This document shows, piece after piece, positions 44,455-52,810 of a DNA stretch of 64,000 bases (the first letter of the stretch is position 1; each line of letters starts with the position of its first letter). The position numbers and the translations under genes are program-made. The notes beneath the pieces were generated by a model that made no database searches, was not told where the DNA came from, and saw only the letters and a program-made list of their open reading frames with translations. Source of the DNA: Flavobacteriia bacterium (lineage in GTDB: Bacteria > Bacteroidota > Bacteroidia > Flavobacteriales_D > Crocinitomicaceae); NCBI GenBank assembly GCA_947446925.1, contig CANFHU010000002.1, positions 160,090-224,089 of the forward strand, given 5' to 3'.

Positions 44455-44490
44455 TAGCCAAAACTATAATTTTAAAGTATGTTTTGGCTA
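44455..44490. repeat. Palindromic element R3 after the AAA+/DUF234 gene
   Basis: TAGCCAAAAC (44455-44464) pairs perfectly with GTTTTGGCTA (44481-44490) around a 16-base loop with ATTTTAAAG. It starts 1 bp after the stop codon of the ATPase gene and has the orientation of R1 and R2. It could end transcription, but the run of T expected after the stem is missing. Confidence 0.85.
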
Positions 44491-44545
44491 CTTATGAGTC
44501 TATTATTTTTATTTAATTTTCTTATTTATAGTTAGATATATTTTT

Positions 44546-45823
44546 ATGAATTCAATTTCCATCCTTCCATCCGACTTCAAACATGTGTGGCATCCATTTA
44601 CGCAAATGAAAACTGCACCGACACCCTTAGCGATTGTGAAAGCGAAAAATGCAAGTCTCTTTGCTGAAGATGGAACGGAATACTTGGATTGTAATTCATC
44701 CTGGTGGGTAAATATCCACGGACATGGCCACCCACGTTTAAAACAAGCATTAGTGGATCAATTTGATGCCATCGACCACGTTATTTTTGCTGGAGTAACT
44801 CACCCAAAAGCAGTAGAGTTGGCCGAAAAAGTAACAGACTTATTACCTACTAACTTACAAAAAGTTTTCTTTTCTGATGATGGATCTACAGCGGTTGAAG
44901 TCGCACTAAAAATGGCATTTCAATATTGGCATAACAAAAATGAACCTAAGAAACGTGTATTAGCATTAGATGGCGCATACCACGGGGATACATTTGGTGC
45001 TATGTCTATTTCCCAACGTGGTTATTTTAACGCGCCTTTTGAACATTTGTTTTTCTCTGTAGATTATTTAGAATTTCCAACAAAGGAAAGAGAAGAAGTT
45101 ATTTTGTTAGAAACAGAGAAACTTTTTTACACACAAGAATTTGCAGCAGTTATTTTGGAACCACTGATTCAAGGTTCGGCAGGAATGCGCACCTATTCAT
45201 CTGAGTTTTTAGAGAAATTAGTCATACTAGCAAAATCGTATGGTGTACTCGTTATTTTTGATGAAGTGATGACAGGTTGGGGGAGAACAGGGGAGTTATT
45301 TGCCATGTATCACATCCAAGAAACACCAGATATAGTGTGTCTTTCCAAAGGGTTGACAGGTGGTGTATTACCATTAGGGTTAACGGTTGCAACGCAACAA
45401 ATCTATGAAGCATTTTTAGCAGAAGAGAAAACAAAAGCATTACTTCACGGACATTCGTTTACCGGGAATGCTTTAGTTTGTGCAGTTGCATGTGCAAATA
45501 TTGATTTGGTCCATGAGGTTGCATTCAAACAAAATGTAAATCGTATTTCTGAGAAACATTTTTTGTTTAAAGAAAGAATTTTAAATAACGATAAGGTAAA
45601 AGAAGTTCGTCACCTTGGAACAATTATAGCGATTGAAATTTTACAAGAAAATGCAGATTATTTTTCTTCGATTAGAGATCAAGCCTATGATTACTTTTTG
45701 TCGATAGGACTTTTAATTCGACCACTTGGAAATGTTATCTTTTTAAACCCTCCATATTGTACAACCAATGAAGAGTTGGAAAGGATGTATGCAGGGATAG
45801 TAAGTTTTTTGAAGATGATATAG
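44546..45823 (+). CDS. bioA: Adenosylmethionine-8-amino-7-oxononanoate aminotransferase
   Basis: 425 residues, class III aminotransferase. The BioA signature starts with KHVWHPFTQM and has SWWVNIHGHGHP (52-63), where the tryptophans shape the substrate pocket; D239 (IFDEVMTGWGR) and the PLP lysine K268 (CLSKGLTGG) are present. It makes 7,8-diaminopelargonate in biotin synthesis using S-adenosylmethionine as amino donor. No other bio gene is in the window. Its 3' end is 2 bp from the convergent hepT gene. Confidence 0.94.
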   Translation: MNSISILPSDFKHVWHPFTQMKTAPTPLAIVKAKNASLFAEDGTEYLDCNSSWWVNIHGHGHPRLKQALVDQFDAIDHVIFAGVTHPKAVELAEKVTDLLPTNLQKVFFSDDGSTAVEVALKMAFQYWHNKNEPKKRVLALDGAYHGDTFGAMSISQRGYFNAPFEHLFFSVDYLEFPTKEREEVILLETEKLFYTQEFAAVILEPLIQGSAGMRTYSSEFLEKLVILAKSYGVLVIFDEVMTGWGRTGELFAMYHIQETPDIVCLSKGLTGGVLPLGLTVATQQIYEAFLAEEKTKALLHGHSFTGNALVCAVACANIDLVHEVAFKQNVNRISEKHFLFKERILNNDKVKEVRHLGTIIAIEILQENADYFSSIRDQAYDYFLSIGLLIRPLGNVIFLNPPYCTTNEELERMYAGIVSFLKMI

Positions 45824-45825
45824 AT

Positions 45826-46158
45826 TTATTTCAATAATTCGTCTACTTGCGTTTTAAGTATCGGTAAATGTTTGGAAATAATTCCCCAAATAATTACATC
45901 GTCAATTTTGTCATAACCATGAATTACCCAATTTCTTAAATCAACAATTTTCCTTGCGTTTTCAATATTTATTTTTGAATCAATTTTCAAAATTCGGTTA
46001 GCTGCTTCACCAATAATTTCTAATTCTCGTTCAATTCCTCTTCGTAATAACTTGTTACTTAAATATTCATTAAAGTCCCTTTTTTCACCTAAGTATTCAA
46101 AGATTGAATTGATTGAAATTTGAATGTCATAAAGATATTTTTTGACTTCAAGCTGCAT
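45826..46158 (-). CDS. hepT: HepT-type HEPN ribonuclease toxin
   Basis: 110 residues, all helical, DUF86/HepT. The RNase motif R-X4-H-X-Y is present as R75-N-W-V-I-H80-G-Y82; the tyrosine is the residue modified by the MNT partner in known pairs. Its start overlaps mntA by 11 bp, so translation is coupled. Unmodified HepT cuts RNA and stops growth. With the intact antitoxin beside it, this is a complete module. Confidence 0.92.
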   Translation of the reverse strand: MQLEVKKYLYDIQISINSIFEYLGEKRDFNEYLSNKLLRRGIERELEIIGEAANRILKIDSKINIENARKIVDLRNWVIHGYDKIDDVIIWGIISKHLPILKTQVDELLK

Positions 46159-46456
46159 AAATCAATTGTTTTGTTTTTTCTAAACTTTTTATGAAATATG
46201 GATTTGAAAGAGATTTTTCAGTTAATAGATCAATTTTTCTACCAAATAAAGCTTCTAATTTGTAGTGTAGTTCAAAATAATTATCTGTGTATTGTTCAAT
46301 TGATAGGTTTTCAAAAGAAATTAGAAGATCAATATCGCTTTCCTCAGTAAAATTTTCAGTACAAACGGAACCAAATACATACATTGATTTTACGCTGTAT
46401 TCTGAGCAGAGTTGAATTAACTGTTTTTTATTATCTGAAACTATTGAATTCATCAT
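46148..46456 (-). CDS. mntA: MntA-type nucleotidyltransferase antitoxin
   Basis: 102 residues. Catalytic signature G29-S30-X10-D41-X-D43 (GSVCTENFTEESDID). In the family the enzyme adds AMP units to HepT and blocks its RNase. It overlaps hepT by 11 bp. It resembles the orphan copy at 14222-14533, which shares the TENF segment before the catalytic aspartates. Confidence 0.92.
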   Translation of the reverse strand: MMNSIVSDNKKQLIQLCSEYSVKSMYVFGSVCTENFTEESDIDLLISFENLSIEQYTDNYFELHYKLEALFGRKIDLLTEKSLSNPYFIKSLEKTKQLIYAA

Positions 46457-46493
46457 TCATTGATTTAAAACAAATATACAAAAATCTTAATAT

Positions 46494-49400
46494 CTACCTT
46501 AATATTGTAATATTACCTTGAATCTGATTATGTTCTTCCCCAACACATTCCACATTTAAGTAATAGTCAAAAACATCTGGGTCACATAATTTTCCTTTGT
46601 AGGTTCCATCCCAACCAATGTTAATATCCTTTGATTCAAAAACCATTTCACCCCAACGATTAAAAATTCTAAATTCTATTTTTTTGATTGGATGTCCACG
46701 AACATAAAGGACATCATTTTCACTATCTCCATTTGGAGAGAATGCATTTGGAACAAACACATATGGAAAATCACAAACCCAAGGGATAACTTTTATCAAA
46801 ATCGTATCGCTTACCGTACAATTGCCATCTGAAATAGTTACTTTGAAAATCGTATTCTCCCACATTTTTGCTTCGGTATTTTGGGAATTGCTTTGCAGGA
46901 TGTTTAATTCTGGATTCCAGGTGTAGGAATATCCATTTGGTTCTGCGAACAATTTTACATTATCCCCCTTAATGACATATGTTGTATCTGCACTGGCTTT
47001 GGTGTTGAATAAATTCCAGGAAGTCAAATTTATTTTCAAAGAGTCTTTAAGAATACATCCAGCCGATCCTATTGCTTGAACATAGACCATTAGAGACGTA
47101 TCAGGATGAAGTATTACTGAATTGTAAGAAGGATAGGAAGTTATAAATTTCTTGGGAGACCAATCAAATGTAAACGTTTGGTTTATGCTTTTTAGTTTAC
47201 AATATAAAGAGTCGGGGTCTTTAATACAAATCGAAGTGTCTCCAATCAATTTAAAAGTAGAATTAATCACAGAAACATAAACACTATCTACTTTGTCGCA
47301 AGTTCCATTGGATATTTTGTAAAAAAGTAGATGCGTAGAATCCACATTTAAGGAAAAAGTAGAATCGCTTGAATTTTTAAGAGAAGGTATAAAAGTGTTG
47401 ACATTTGACCATGTATATTGTGTCGCTGTTCCGTAACTGTTTGTTATAAAATTTGTGTTTGTTGGAGTACAAAATTCAACATCGATTAGTTTATCATAAC
47501 GAATAGAATCTACAATCGTATTGGTGAAATAAGCAGTGTCGGATAATTTGCATATGGTATTTTTGACTAATAATTTTACGGGATAATTTCCTTGGATTGT
47601 ATAGTTTTTGGTGATTTTCATGGAAGTAGAATCTAATTCCCCATTTCCAAAATCCCAAATGAAATTGTCATTATTGATACTTTTGTTTTCATAAATTACT
47701 TGCACAGGAAGACAAGCGGTATCTTTACTTACCGTTAATTTAGCAGTAGGTGTAAGTTCGAACGCAAATTTGAAAATTAAATTATTACAATTATCGCTAT
47801 TATTGGTAGATGACCAGGCATTTTTTGTTACTGGAAAGTCACTATGACCACCACAACCACCACAAACCGATTGATATACATTTCCATTTTTATCAAAACG
47901 CGAAGTTCCACCATCCACATGCTCTTTCGATTTATTTCCACCTAAATAACTTCCGTAGATAATTTTATTAAAGGATCGGTCTAAAACGAATAAATGGAAG
48001 TCAAAACCATTTGGAGGAACAGAGCCGTTGGTTACTGGCATACCATTAAGTGGAGTGTTTACCATTAAGTTTGCGCCCCAACCAGAAACATAAATATTCC
48101 CACAATCATCTACTAAAAATGCTGCAGGAGATACATTTGTAACGTTTTTATTTCCGTTTCCATATACTGTAGCGTGTACTAAATTACTTAAGGTAGAATC
48201 AAGTTCAGCAATAAATTGAGCGCTATTAGGATTTACATAGTTTGCTTGGATAATTGGGAAGTTTCCACCAAGGGAATGTCCAACTACAAATACATGGTTT
48301 TGATTATTGATTTCTAATAAAAAAGTTTGATCAAAATTTGATAATCCTAAATATGTCAAGTATTTAATTTGTTTTCCATCTGGGGATAATTTACCTATAA
48401 ATCCATCACATTTTCCTCCTCCATACGTTTTTTGATAGGCTGATAAAGAAGTAGGTAAGTTATTCGAACTTGTACCGCCACAAAATACGATGTTATCGGA
48501 AGAGTCAATTTTTACGGAATATAAAGCATCATTGTCTTTGCCACCTATAAATGTTGAAAATAATAATTGAGAAAAATCGTTTTTTAACTTTATAATTACA
48601 CCATCTTGTTGACCTAATAAGGTAGATTGTGCTGCATTCACCATTGGGAAATCCGACGAACGAGAAGAGGATGCTATTACTACGTTATTAAATTTATCCA
48701 ACATAATTTCCCCGCGGAATTGATCTCCATAATTAGAAGTTAAACTATCGTAATAAACAGCACCATTATAGTTTGAATTTATACCTGTAATATTTGTATT
48801 TATCCCGTCGTTATTAGATCCGCCAATAAGCGTAGAACCAATTAATTGATGTCCATCAGCACTGATTTTTAATGCAAACATATCTACACCAAAATCTCCG
48901 AATATTGCACCGTTTTTAAATGCGTTAAATGTAGATCCGCCTGCATGTGTTTTTTGAAAAGCATTCGTAGTAGTTGGAAAATCGGGACTAGATGTAGCAC
49001 CAAATGCATAAACATTATTATCCTTGTCACAAATCAAAGAATGTACTGTTTCCGTACCACTATAATTATCTCCGCCTCCAATAAAAGCTGTCCAGAGCAT
49101 TGTAGATCCGTCAGCAGAATATTTTGAAATAAAAACATCTGAAGGATCAACACCTCCACTTACCGTGAAATTGGTTTTAATATTAAACACATTTTTATCC
49201 GGCGTAGGATAAGCATTTCCAAAAACAGTACCCCCAGAATATGCCGTTCCGTCATTTCCATACGTAGCGGTCATTCCAAAATTATCGGAATAGGAACCAT
49301 CATAAGTTGCAAAAACAAGTACAGGGTCAATAATCAGCGGTAAATTTTTGGAATAAGCACCTAATTTAAAAAACACAATGCCATTGTCAATTTCGAATTC

Positions 49401-50072
49401 GGATGCAATCTCCGTTTTTACACCTTTCACCATTTGATAAACAAATGGTTTGTTTTCTAGGATTGTACCCAGAGGAGTTTGAATGTTTAATCTTCCAAGA
49501 TTATCTACTTTTAGATGGGTACTTCCGGCGATTTCAAGTTGGATATCAGCAGGATTTGCAAAGGGAGAAACTATAAATTCATATTTAAGTTCTTCATCTT
49601 CTTGAATTAAATGAATGTCAATTCCAGGATAGATATCTAAAAGGGTAGCATCTGTATATGTTTTCACATTACTTATCCATTTTTTAGAGTCTTTACCCAT
49701 AAAAAAGTGAAAGTCATTATTGGAAGGGTTTTGTTTAACTAATCGAGTAATGGAATTTGAGTTTTTAAAATTTAAATGAACTACGTGTTGCTTATTTTGA
49801 AGGGTAGTATCTGTATTACTGAAATTTGCATGTGAGTTTTTAAGTTGTTGAAAGTCCTGTAAGTGAAATAAAAATTTATTACGCTGAATCCAAAGATTTC
49901 CTCCTTTAAAGGAAGATTTGAAAAGTATATCTTCGTCCCATTGTCCTTTATTTTCAATAAAAGAAAGAGTATTATGTACAACTTGAATATTGGAAGAAGC
50001 CGCTTTTTCTTTAGTTTGTGTGAATGAAAAATGGCTAATGAAAAGTAGAAGTGTTAGTATGAATATTTTCAT
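46494..50072 (-). CDS. Giant exported protein with SBBP/PKD domains and T9SS type B tail
   Basis: 1192 residues from the ATG at 50072, where the leader (MKIFILTLL to FSFTQ) begins; further upstream the frame runs into the sucD terminator. The front has FIENKGQWDEDILFKS, the usual start of this group. SBBP-type beta-propeller repeats (about 250-760) contain several GGxxxD blade motifs. A PKD domain (about 770-860) has NFIWDFGNG. The end, from about 1099, is the gliding-motility-associated type B sorting domain (VPNAFSPNGDSENDV, FNRWGE, GWDGTYKG). It should be exported by T9SS. A surface adhesin or matrix role is likely. Confidence 0.9.
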   Translation of the reverse strand: MKIFILTLLLFISHFSFTQTKEKAASSNIQVVHNTLSFIENKGQWDEDILFKSSFKGGNLWIQRNKFLFHLQDFQQLKNSHANFSNTDTTLQNKQHVVHLNFKNSNSITRLVKQNPSNNDFHFFMGKDSKKWISNVKTYTDATLLDIYPGIDIHLIQEDEELKYEFIVSPFANPADIQLEIAGSTHLKVDNLGRLNIQTPLGTILENKPFVYQMVKGVKTEIASEFEIDNGIVFFKLGAYSKNLPLIIDPVLVFATYDGSYSDNFGMTATYGNDGTAYSGGTVFGNAYPTPDKNVFNIKTNFTVSGGVDPSDVFISKYSADGSTMLWTAFIGGGDNYSGTETVHSLICDKDNNVYAFGATSSPDFPTTTNAFQKTHAGGSTFNAFKNGAIFGDFGVDMFALKISADGHQLIGSTLIGGSNNDGINTNITGINSNYNGAVYYDSLTSNYGDQFRGEIMLDKFNNVVIASSSRSSDFPMVNAAQSTLLGQQDGVIIKLKNDFSQLLFSTFIGGKDNDALYSVKIDSSDNIVFCGGTSSNNLPTSLSAYQKTYGGGKCDGFIGKLSPDGKQIKYLTYLGLSNFDQTFLLEINNQNHVFVVGHSLGGNFPIIQANYVNPNSAQFIAELDSTLSNLVHATVYGNGNKNVTNVSPAAFLVDDCGNIYVSGWGANLMVNTPLNGMPVTNGSVPPNGFDFHLFVLDRSFNKIIYGSYLGGNKSKEHVDGGTSRFDKNGNVYQSVCGGCGGHSDFPVTKNAWSSTNNSDNCNNLIFKFAFELTPTAKLTVSKDTACLPVQVIYENKSINNDNFIWDFGNGELDSTSMKITKNYTIQGNYPVKLLVKNTICKLSDTAYFTNTIVDSIRYDKLIDVEFCTPTNTNFITNSYGTATQYTWSNVNTFIPSLKNSSDSTFSLNVDSTHLLFYKISNGTCDKVDSVYVSVINSTFKLIGDTSICIKDPDSLYCKLKSINQTFTFDWSPKKFITSYPSYNSVILHPDTSLMVYVQAIGSAGCILKDSLKINLTSWNLFNTKASADTTYVIKGDNVKLFAEPNGYSYTWNPELNILQSNSQNTEAKMWENTIFKVTISDGNCTVSDTILIKVIPWVCDFPYVFVPNAFSPNGDSENDVLYVRGHPIKKIEFRIFNRWGEMVFESKDINIGWDGTYKGKLCDPDVFDYYLNVECVGEEHNQIQGNITILR

Positions 50073-50100
50073 ACTTATAAAGTTATAATTTTTATCGCAT

Positions 50101-50131
50101 AAAAAAAGCTGTTTCAATTGAAACAGCTTTT
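50101..50131 (-). terminator. Intrinsic terminator after sucD
   Basis: AAAAGCTGTTTC (50104-50115) pairs with GAAACAGCTTTT (50120-50131) around AATT, a 12-bp perfect stem, followed on the minus strand by seven T. It lies 39 bp after the sucD stop and 29 bp upstream of the ATG of the next gene. Confidence 0.9.
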
Positions 50132-50170
50132 ATATTTTTCAGGAAAATAATCGATTCTACCTTGCAAGTA

Positions 50171-51049
50171 TTATGCTAATACACCGATTACTTCTGCCAT
50201 TTTCTTACCGATTTCAGCAGGAGAATCCACAACGTGAATTCCACATTCTCTCATAATTCGTTTTTTAGCTTGCGCTGTATCATCGTGTCCACCAACAATT
50301 GCACCAGCGTGACCCATAGTTCTTCCTGCAGGAGCAGTTTCACCAGCGATGAATCCTACAACTGGTTTTGTTCCGTTTTCTTTAATCCAACGTGCAGCAA
50401 TAGCTTCTAAGTTACCACCGATTTCACCAATCATAATGATACCTTCCGTTTCAGGATCGTTCATTAATAATTCAACCGCTTCTTTGGTAGTAGTTCCGAT
50501 AATTGGATCCCCACCAATACCGATTGCAGTTGTAATTCCTAAACCAGCTTTAGCAACTTGGTCAGCAGCTTCATAGGTTAACGTTCCAGATTTGGAAACG
50601 ATACCAATTTTTCCTTTTTTGAATACGAAACCTGGCATGATACCAACTTTTGCTTCCCCTGCAGTGATAACACCTGGACAGTTAGGACCGATTAAACGCG
50701 TGTCATACCCTTTAATGTATTCTTTCGCTTTTACCATGTCATTTACTGGAATTCCTTCCGTAATGCAAACAATTACTTTGATACCTGCATTCGCAGCTTC
50801 CATAATTGCATCTGCAGCAAATGCTGGTGGTACAAAAATAATAGATACATCCGCTTTTGTAGCGTTTACTGCGTCAACAACCGTATTAAATACTGGTTTA
50901 TCTAAATGTGTAGAACCACCTTTACCTGGAGTAACACCTCCAACTACGTTTGTTCCATATTCAATCATTTGAGAAGCATGGAAAGTTCCTTCACTTCCTG
51001 TAAAACCTTGAACGATAACTCTTGAATCTTTGCTAACTAGTACACCCAT
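50171..51049 (-). CDS. sucD: Succinate-CoA ligase, alpha subunit
   Basis: 292 residues, the usual length. The CoA-binding Rossmann part has [12 protein letters not shown] (13-24), and the phospho-histidine H247 lies in MGHAGAI. The ligase part has GPNCPGVI and GETAPAGRT. With SucB/SucC it converts succinyl-CoA to succinate and makes ATP or GTP in the TCA cycle. sucC is not adjacent; separate sucC and sucD genes are common in Bacteroidota. It has a strong consensus promoter and its own terminator. Confidence 0.96.
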   Translation of the reverse strand: MGVLVSKDSRVIVQGFTGSEGTFHASQMIEYGTNVVGGVTPGKGGSTHLDKPVFNTVVDAVNATKADVSIIFVPPAFAADAIMEAANAGIKVIVCITEGIPVNDMVKAKEYIKGYDTRLIGPNCPGVITAGEAKVGIMPGFVFKKGKIGIVSKSGTLTYEAADQVAKAGLGITTAIGIGGDPIIGTTTKEAVELLMNDPETEGIIMIGEIGGNLEAIAARWIKENGTKPVVGFIAGETAPAGRTMGHAGAIVGGHDDTAQAKKRIMRECGIHVVDSPAEIGKKMAEVIGVLA

Positions 51050-51085
51050 TTTGACGGATTTTTTATGTTATTAATTTTTGTAGAC

Positions 51086-51116
51086 CAAAAGTAGGATATT
51101 GTGGGATGATTTACAA
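51086..51116 (-). promoter_or_regulatory. Consensus promoter of sucD
   Basis: On the minus strand: TTG (51116-51114), 20 bases, TACTTTTG (51093-51086). Both boxes fit the Bacteroidota consensus exactly. The -7 element ends 36 bp before the ATG. Confidence 0.65.
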
Positions 51117-51338
51117 GAAAAATAATAAAAAATCACAAACAATCCTTTATGGATAACGTATGTGTTCTTACGAATATTCATTCGGAGACTTGGTATATTC
51201 ATTCGATAGGTAATTGTGTATTTCTACGCTTTTTTTAATGGCTTAAATTATTGTTTATTAATGTTTTAATTAGTTTTTGTTAGCGTTAATACATACATAT
51301 CATTTGTAATTTTTATTGTAACTACTGAAATTTGCTGT
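51117..51338. other. Divergent spacer, no further feature seen
   Basis: Between the sucD promoter and the response-regulator gene. AT-rich, with two ATTCATTCG-like words (51176-51184 and 51188-51217 region) but no clear palindrome, gene or TAnnTTTG box for the plus strand. Confidence 0.3.
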
Positions 51339-52001
51339 ATGATTAATACGAAGATTCAGATTTTATCGGCAGAAGATAATGAACTTGTTCAATTGGGGAT
51401 TCGGTTTAAACTAGAATTATTAGACCTTTTCCAATTTAATTTACATACGGTTTCGAACGGACAAGATGCAATTGCTTACATGCGCGAAAATACAGTGGAT
51501 ATTTTCTTGTTAGATATCTATTTAGATGTGTGTGATGGTTTTTCTGTGTTAACAATTATGAAAAACCTAAATCTACAAGTACCGACAATCATAGTTTCTG
51601 CTACGGATTCTATTTCTGTGATTAAACAAACTATAAATCTTGGTGCGAAAGCTTTTGTGCACAAAAATCAAGCTGCCAATTTATTAGGAGAGGCAATTGT
51701 TTCGGTTTATGCAGGTGAGAAATTTTATTCCGAAAAAACAAAACAATCGTTGGAAATTGTTGGTTCTAAAAAGGATCGGAAGTCAAGTAAAAAAGTAACA
51801 TTTAATGAGAAAGATTTACTGATACTTTCCTATTTATTAAATGGGTTGACAAGCAAAGAAATTGCACATTATCTATTCTTAAGTCCAAGAACCATAGAGG
51901 CACATCGATCAAAATTACTGCGTAAAACAGGAACCAAAAGCATGCTGGAATTAGCAAAATTTGTTACTAAACATAAAGTGAAACTTATTGGTAAAGTATG
52001 A
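51339..52001 (+). CDS. Orphan LuxR/NarL-type response regulator
   Basis: 220 residues. Receiver domain (about 5-125): acidic pair E12-D13, phosphorylated D59 (FLLDIYLD), S87 and K109, all conserved. The C-terminal LuxR-type HTH (about 155-215) has LLNGLTSKEIAHYLFLSPRTIEAHRSKLL. It should bind DNA after phosphorylation. No histidine kinase is adjacent. The next gene overlaps it by 14 bp, so the regulator seems to be translated with two exported barrel proteins, an unusual mix. Confidence 0.93.
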   Translation: MINTKIQILSAEDNELVQLGIRFKLELLDLFQFNLHTVSNGQDAIAYMRENTVDIFLLDIYLDVCDGFSVLTIMKNLNLQVPTIIVSATDSISVIKQTINLGAKAFVHKNQAANLLGEAIVSVYAGEKFYSEKTKQSLEIVGSKKDRKSSKKVTFNEKDLLILSYLLNGLTSKEIAHYLFLSPRTIEAHRSKLLRKTGTKSMLELAKFVTKHKVKLIGKV

Positions 52002-52806
52002 AATAATTCTGTGTTGGGTATTTTTTATATCGTATGTAGTGAGAGGTCAGATGATTTCCAACACGAGTGCACGTAGCGTTGGTTTAGCCTCTAGTGTTGC
52101 TACGCTCGATGATATTACAGTATTGCAGATGAATCCATCTGTACTTACGGATTTGCATTCGATGCAGATTGGGTTACAAAATGTATCCTTTATTACCTCC
52201 GTCGGGATTGAAAAAAATGAAGTGATGTTAGCTATACCGATTCAAAAAGGGGGTGTTGGGGTATTCCTTCAAAAAACAGGAAATGACGTGTACCGTATAT
52301 TAAATGGCGGTGTTTCCTATGCAATACGATTATCAAATAGTTTAAGATTAGGAGTTTGTTTAGGAGATAAAAACACGGCAATTAAAAACTATGGTTCGCG
52401 AAATTTGCTGGATGTATCCATAGCTATTCAAGGAACATTAACAGATAAAATTACCTACGGCATTTCTGTGCAATCATTAAACGTTAATGGAATAAAGGAA
52501 CAAAATGTAAATCCAACGTATCTATTTGTAGGTGTAAAATATACAGCCTTAACACCTACTTGGAGTTTATACACCGAAATTGAAAAATCGGTAATTACTC
52601 CAATTCGTATGAAAATAGCGTGTGAATATTTTATTTCTCCAAGTATTAGTTTTCGAACTGGGGTTATGACTTCCTCATATCAAATTAGTGGCGGAATGGG
52701 GTGCTTGGTTAAAAAAAGAGTTAAAATAGATATTGGAAGTAGTTGGCAGCCAATTCTTGGTTTTTCAACGCAAGTTGGAATTGTTTTTTCAAGTAAACCA
52801 AAATAA
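51988..52806 (+). CDS. Exported PorV/PorQ-like barrel candidate
   Basis: 272 residues. The frame opens with TTG at 51988 inside the response-regulator gene; no ATG is available before the leader (YEIILCWVFFISYVVRGQ), so a non-ATG start coupled to the upstream stop is needed. After the leader, the segment SARSVGLASSVATLDDITVLQMNPSVL resembles the N-terminal plug and start of FadL/PorV-type outer-membrane proteins, and the rest is strand-rich. PorV-like proteins shuttle cargo in T9SS; a link to that system is plausible here but not shown. Confidence 0.65.
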   Translation: MVKYEIILCWVFFISYVVRGQMISNTSARSVGLASSVATLDDITVLQMNPSVLTDLHSMQIGLQNVSFITSVGIEKNEVMLAIPIQKGGVGVFLQKTGNDVYRILNGGVSYAIRLSNSLRLGVCLGDKNTAIKNYGSRNLLDVSIAIQGTLTDKITYGISVQSLNVNGIKEQNVNPTYLFVGVKYTALTPTWSLYTEIEKSVITPIRMKIACEYFISPSISFRTGVMTSSYQISGGMGCLVKKRVKIDIGSSWQPILGFSTQVGIVFSSKPK

Positions 52807-52810
52807 TAGC

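Noticed and set aside
50073..50117. Longer N-terminus for the 1192-residue T9SS protein
   Set aside because: It would begin with TTG inside the sucD terminator hairpin and bury the signal peptide.
52733..52810. TTG start for the helix-hairpin-helix barrel protein inside the preceding gene
   Set aside because: The extra 26 residues precede a complete signal peptide; GTG at 52811 fits spacing and leader.
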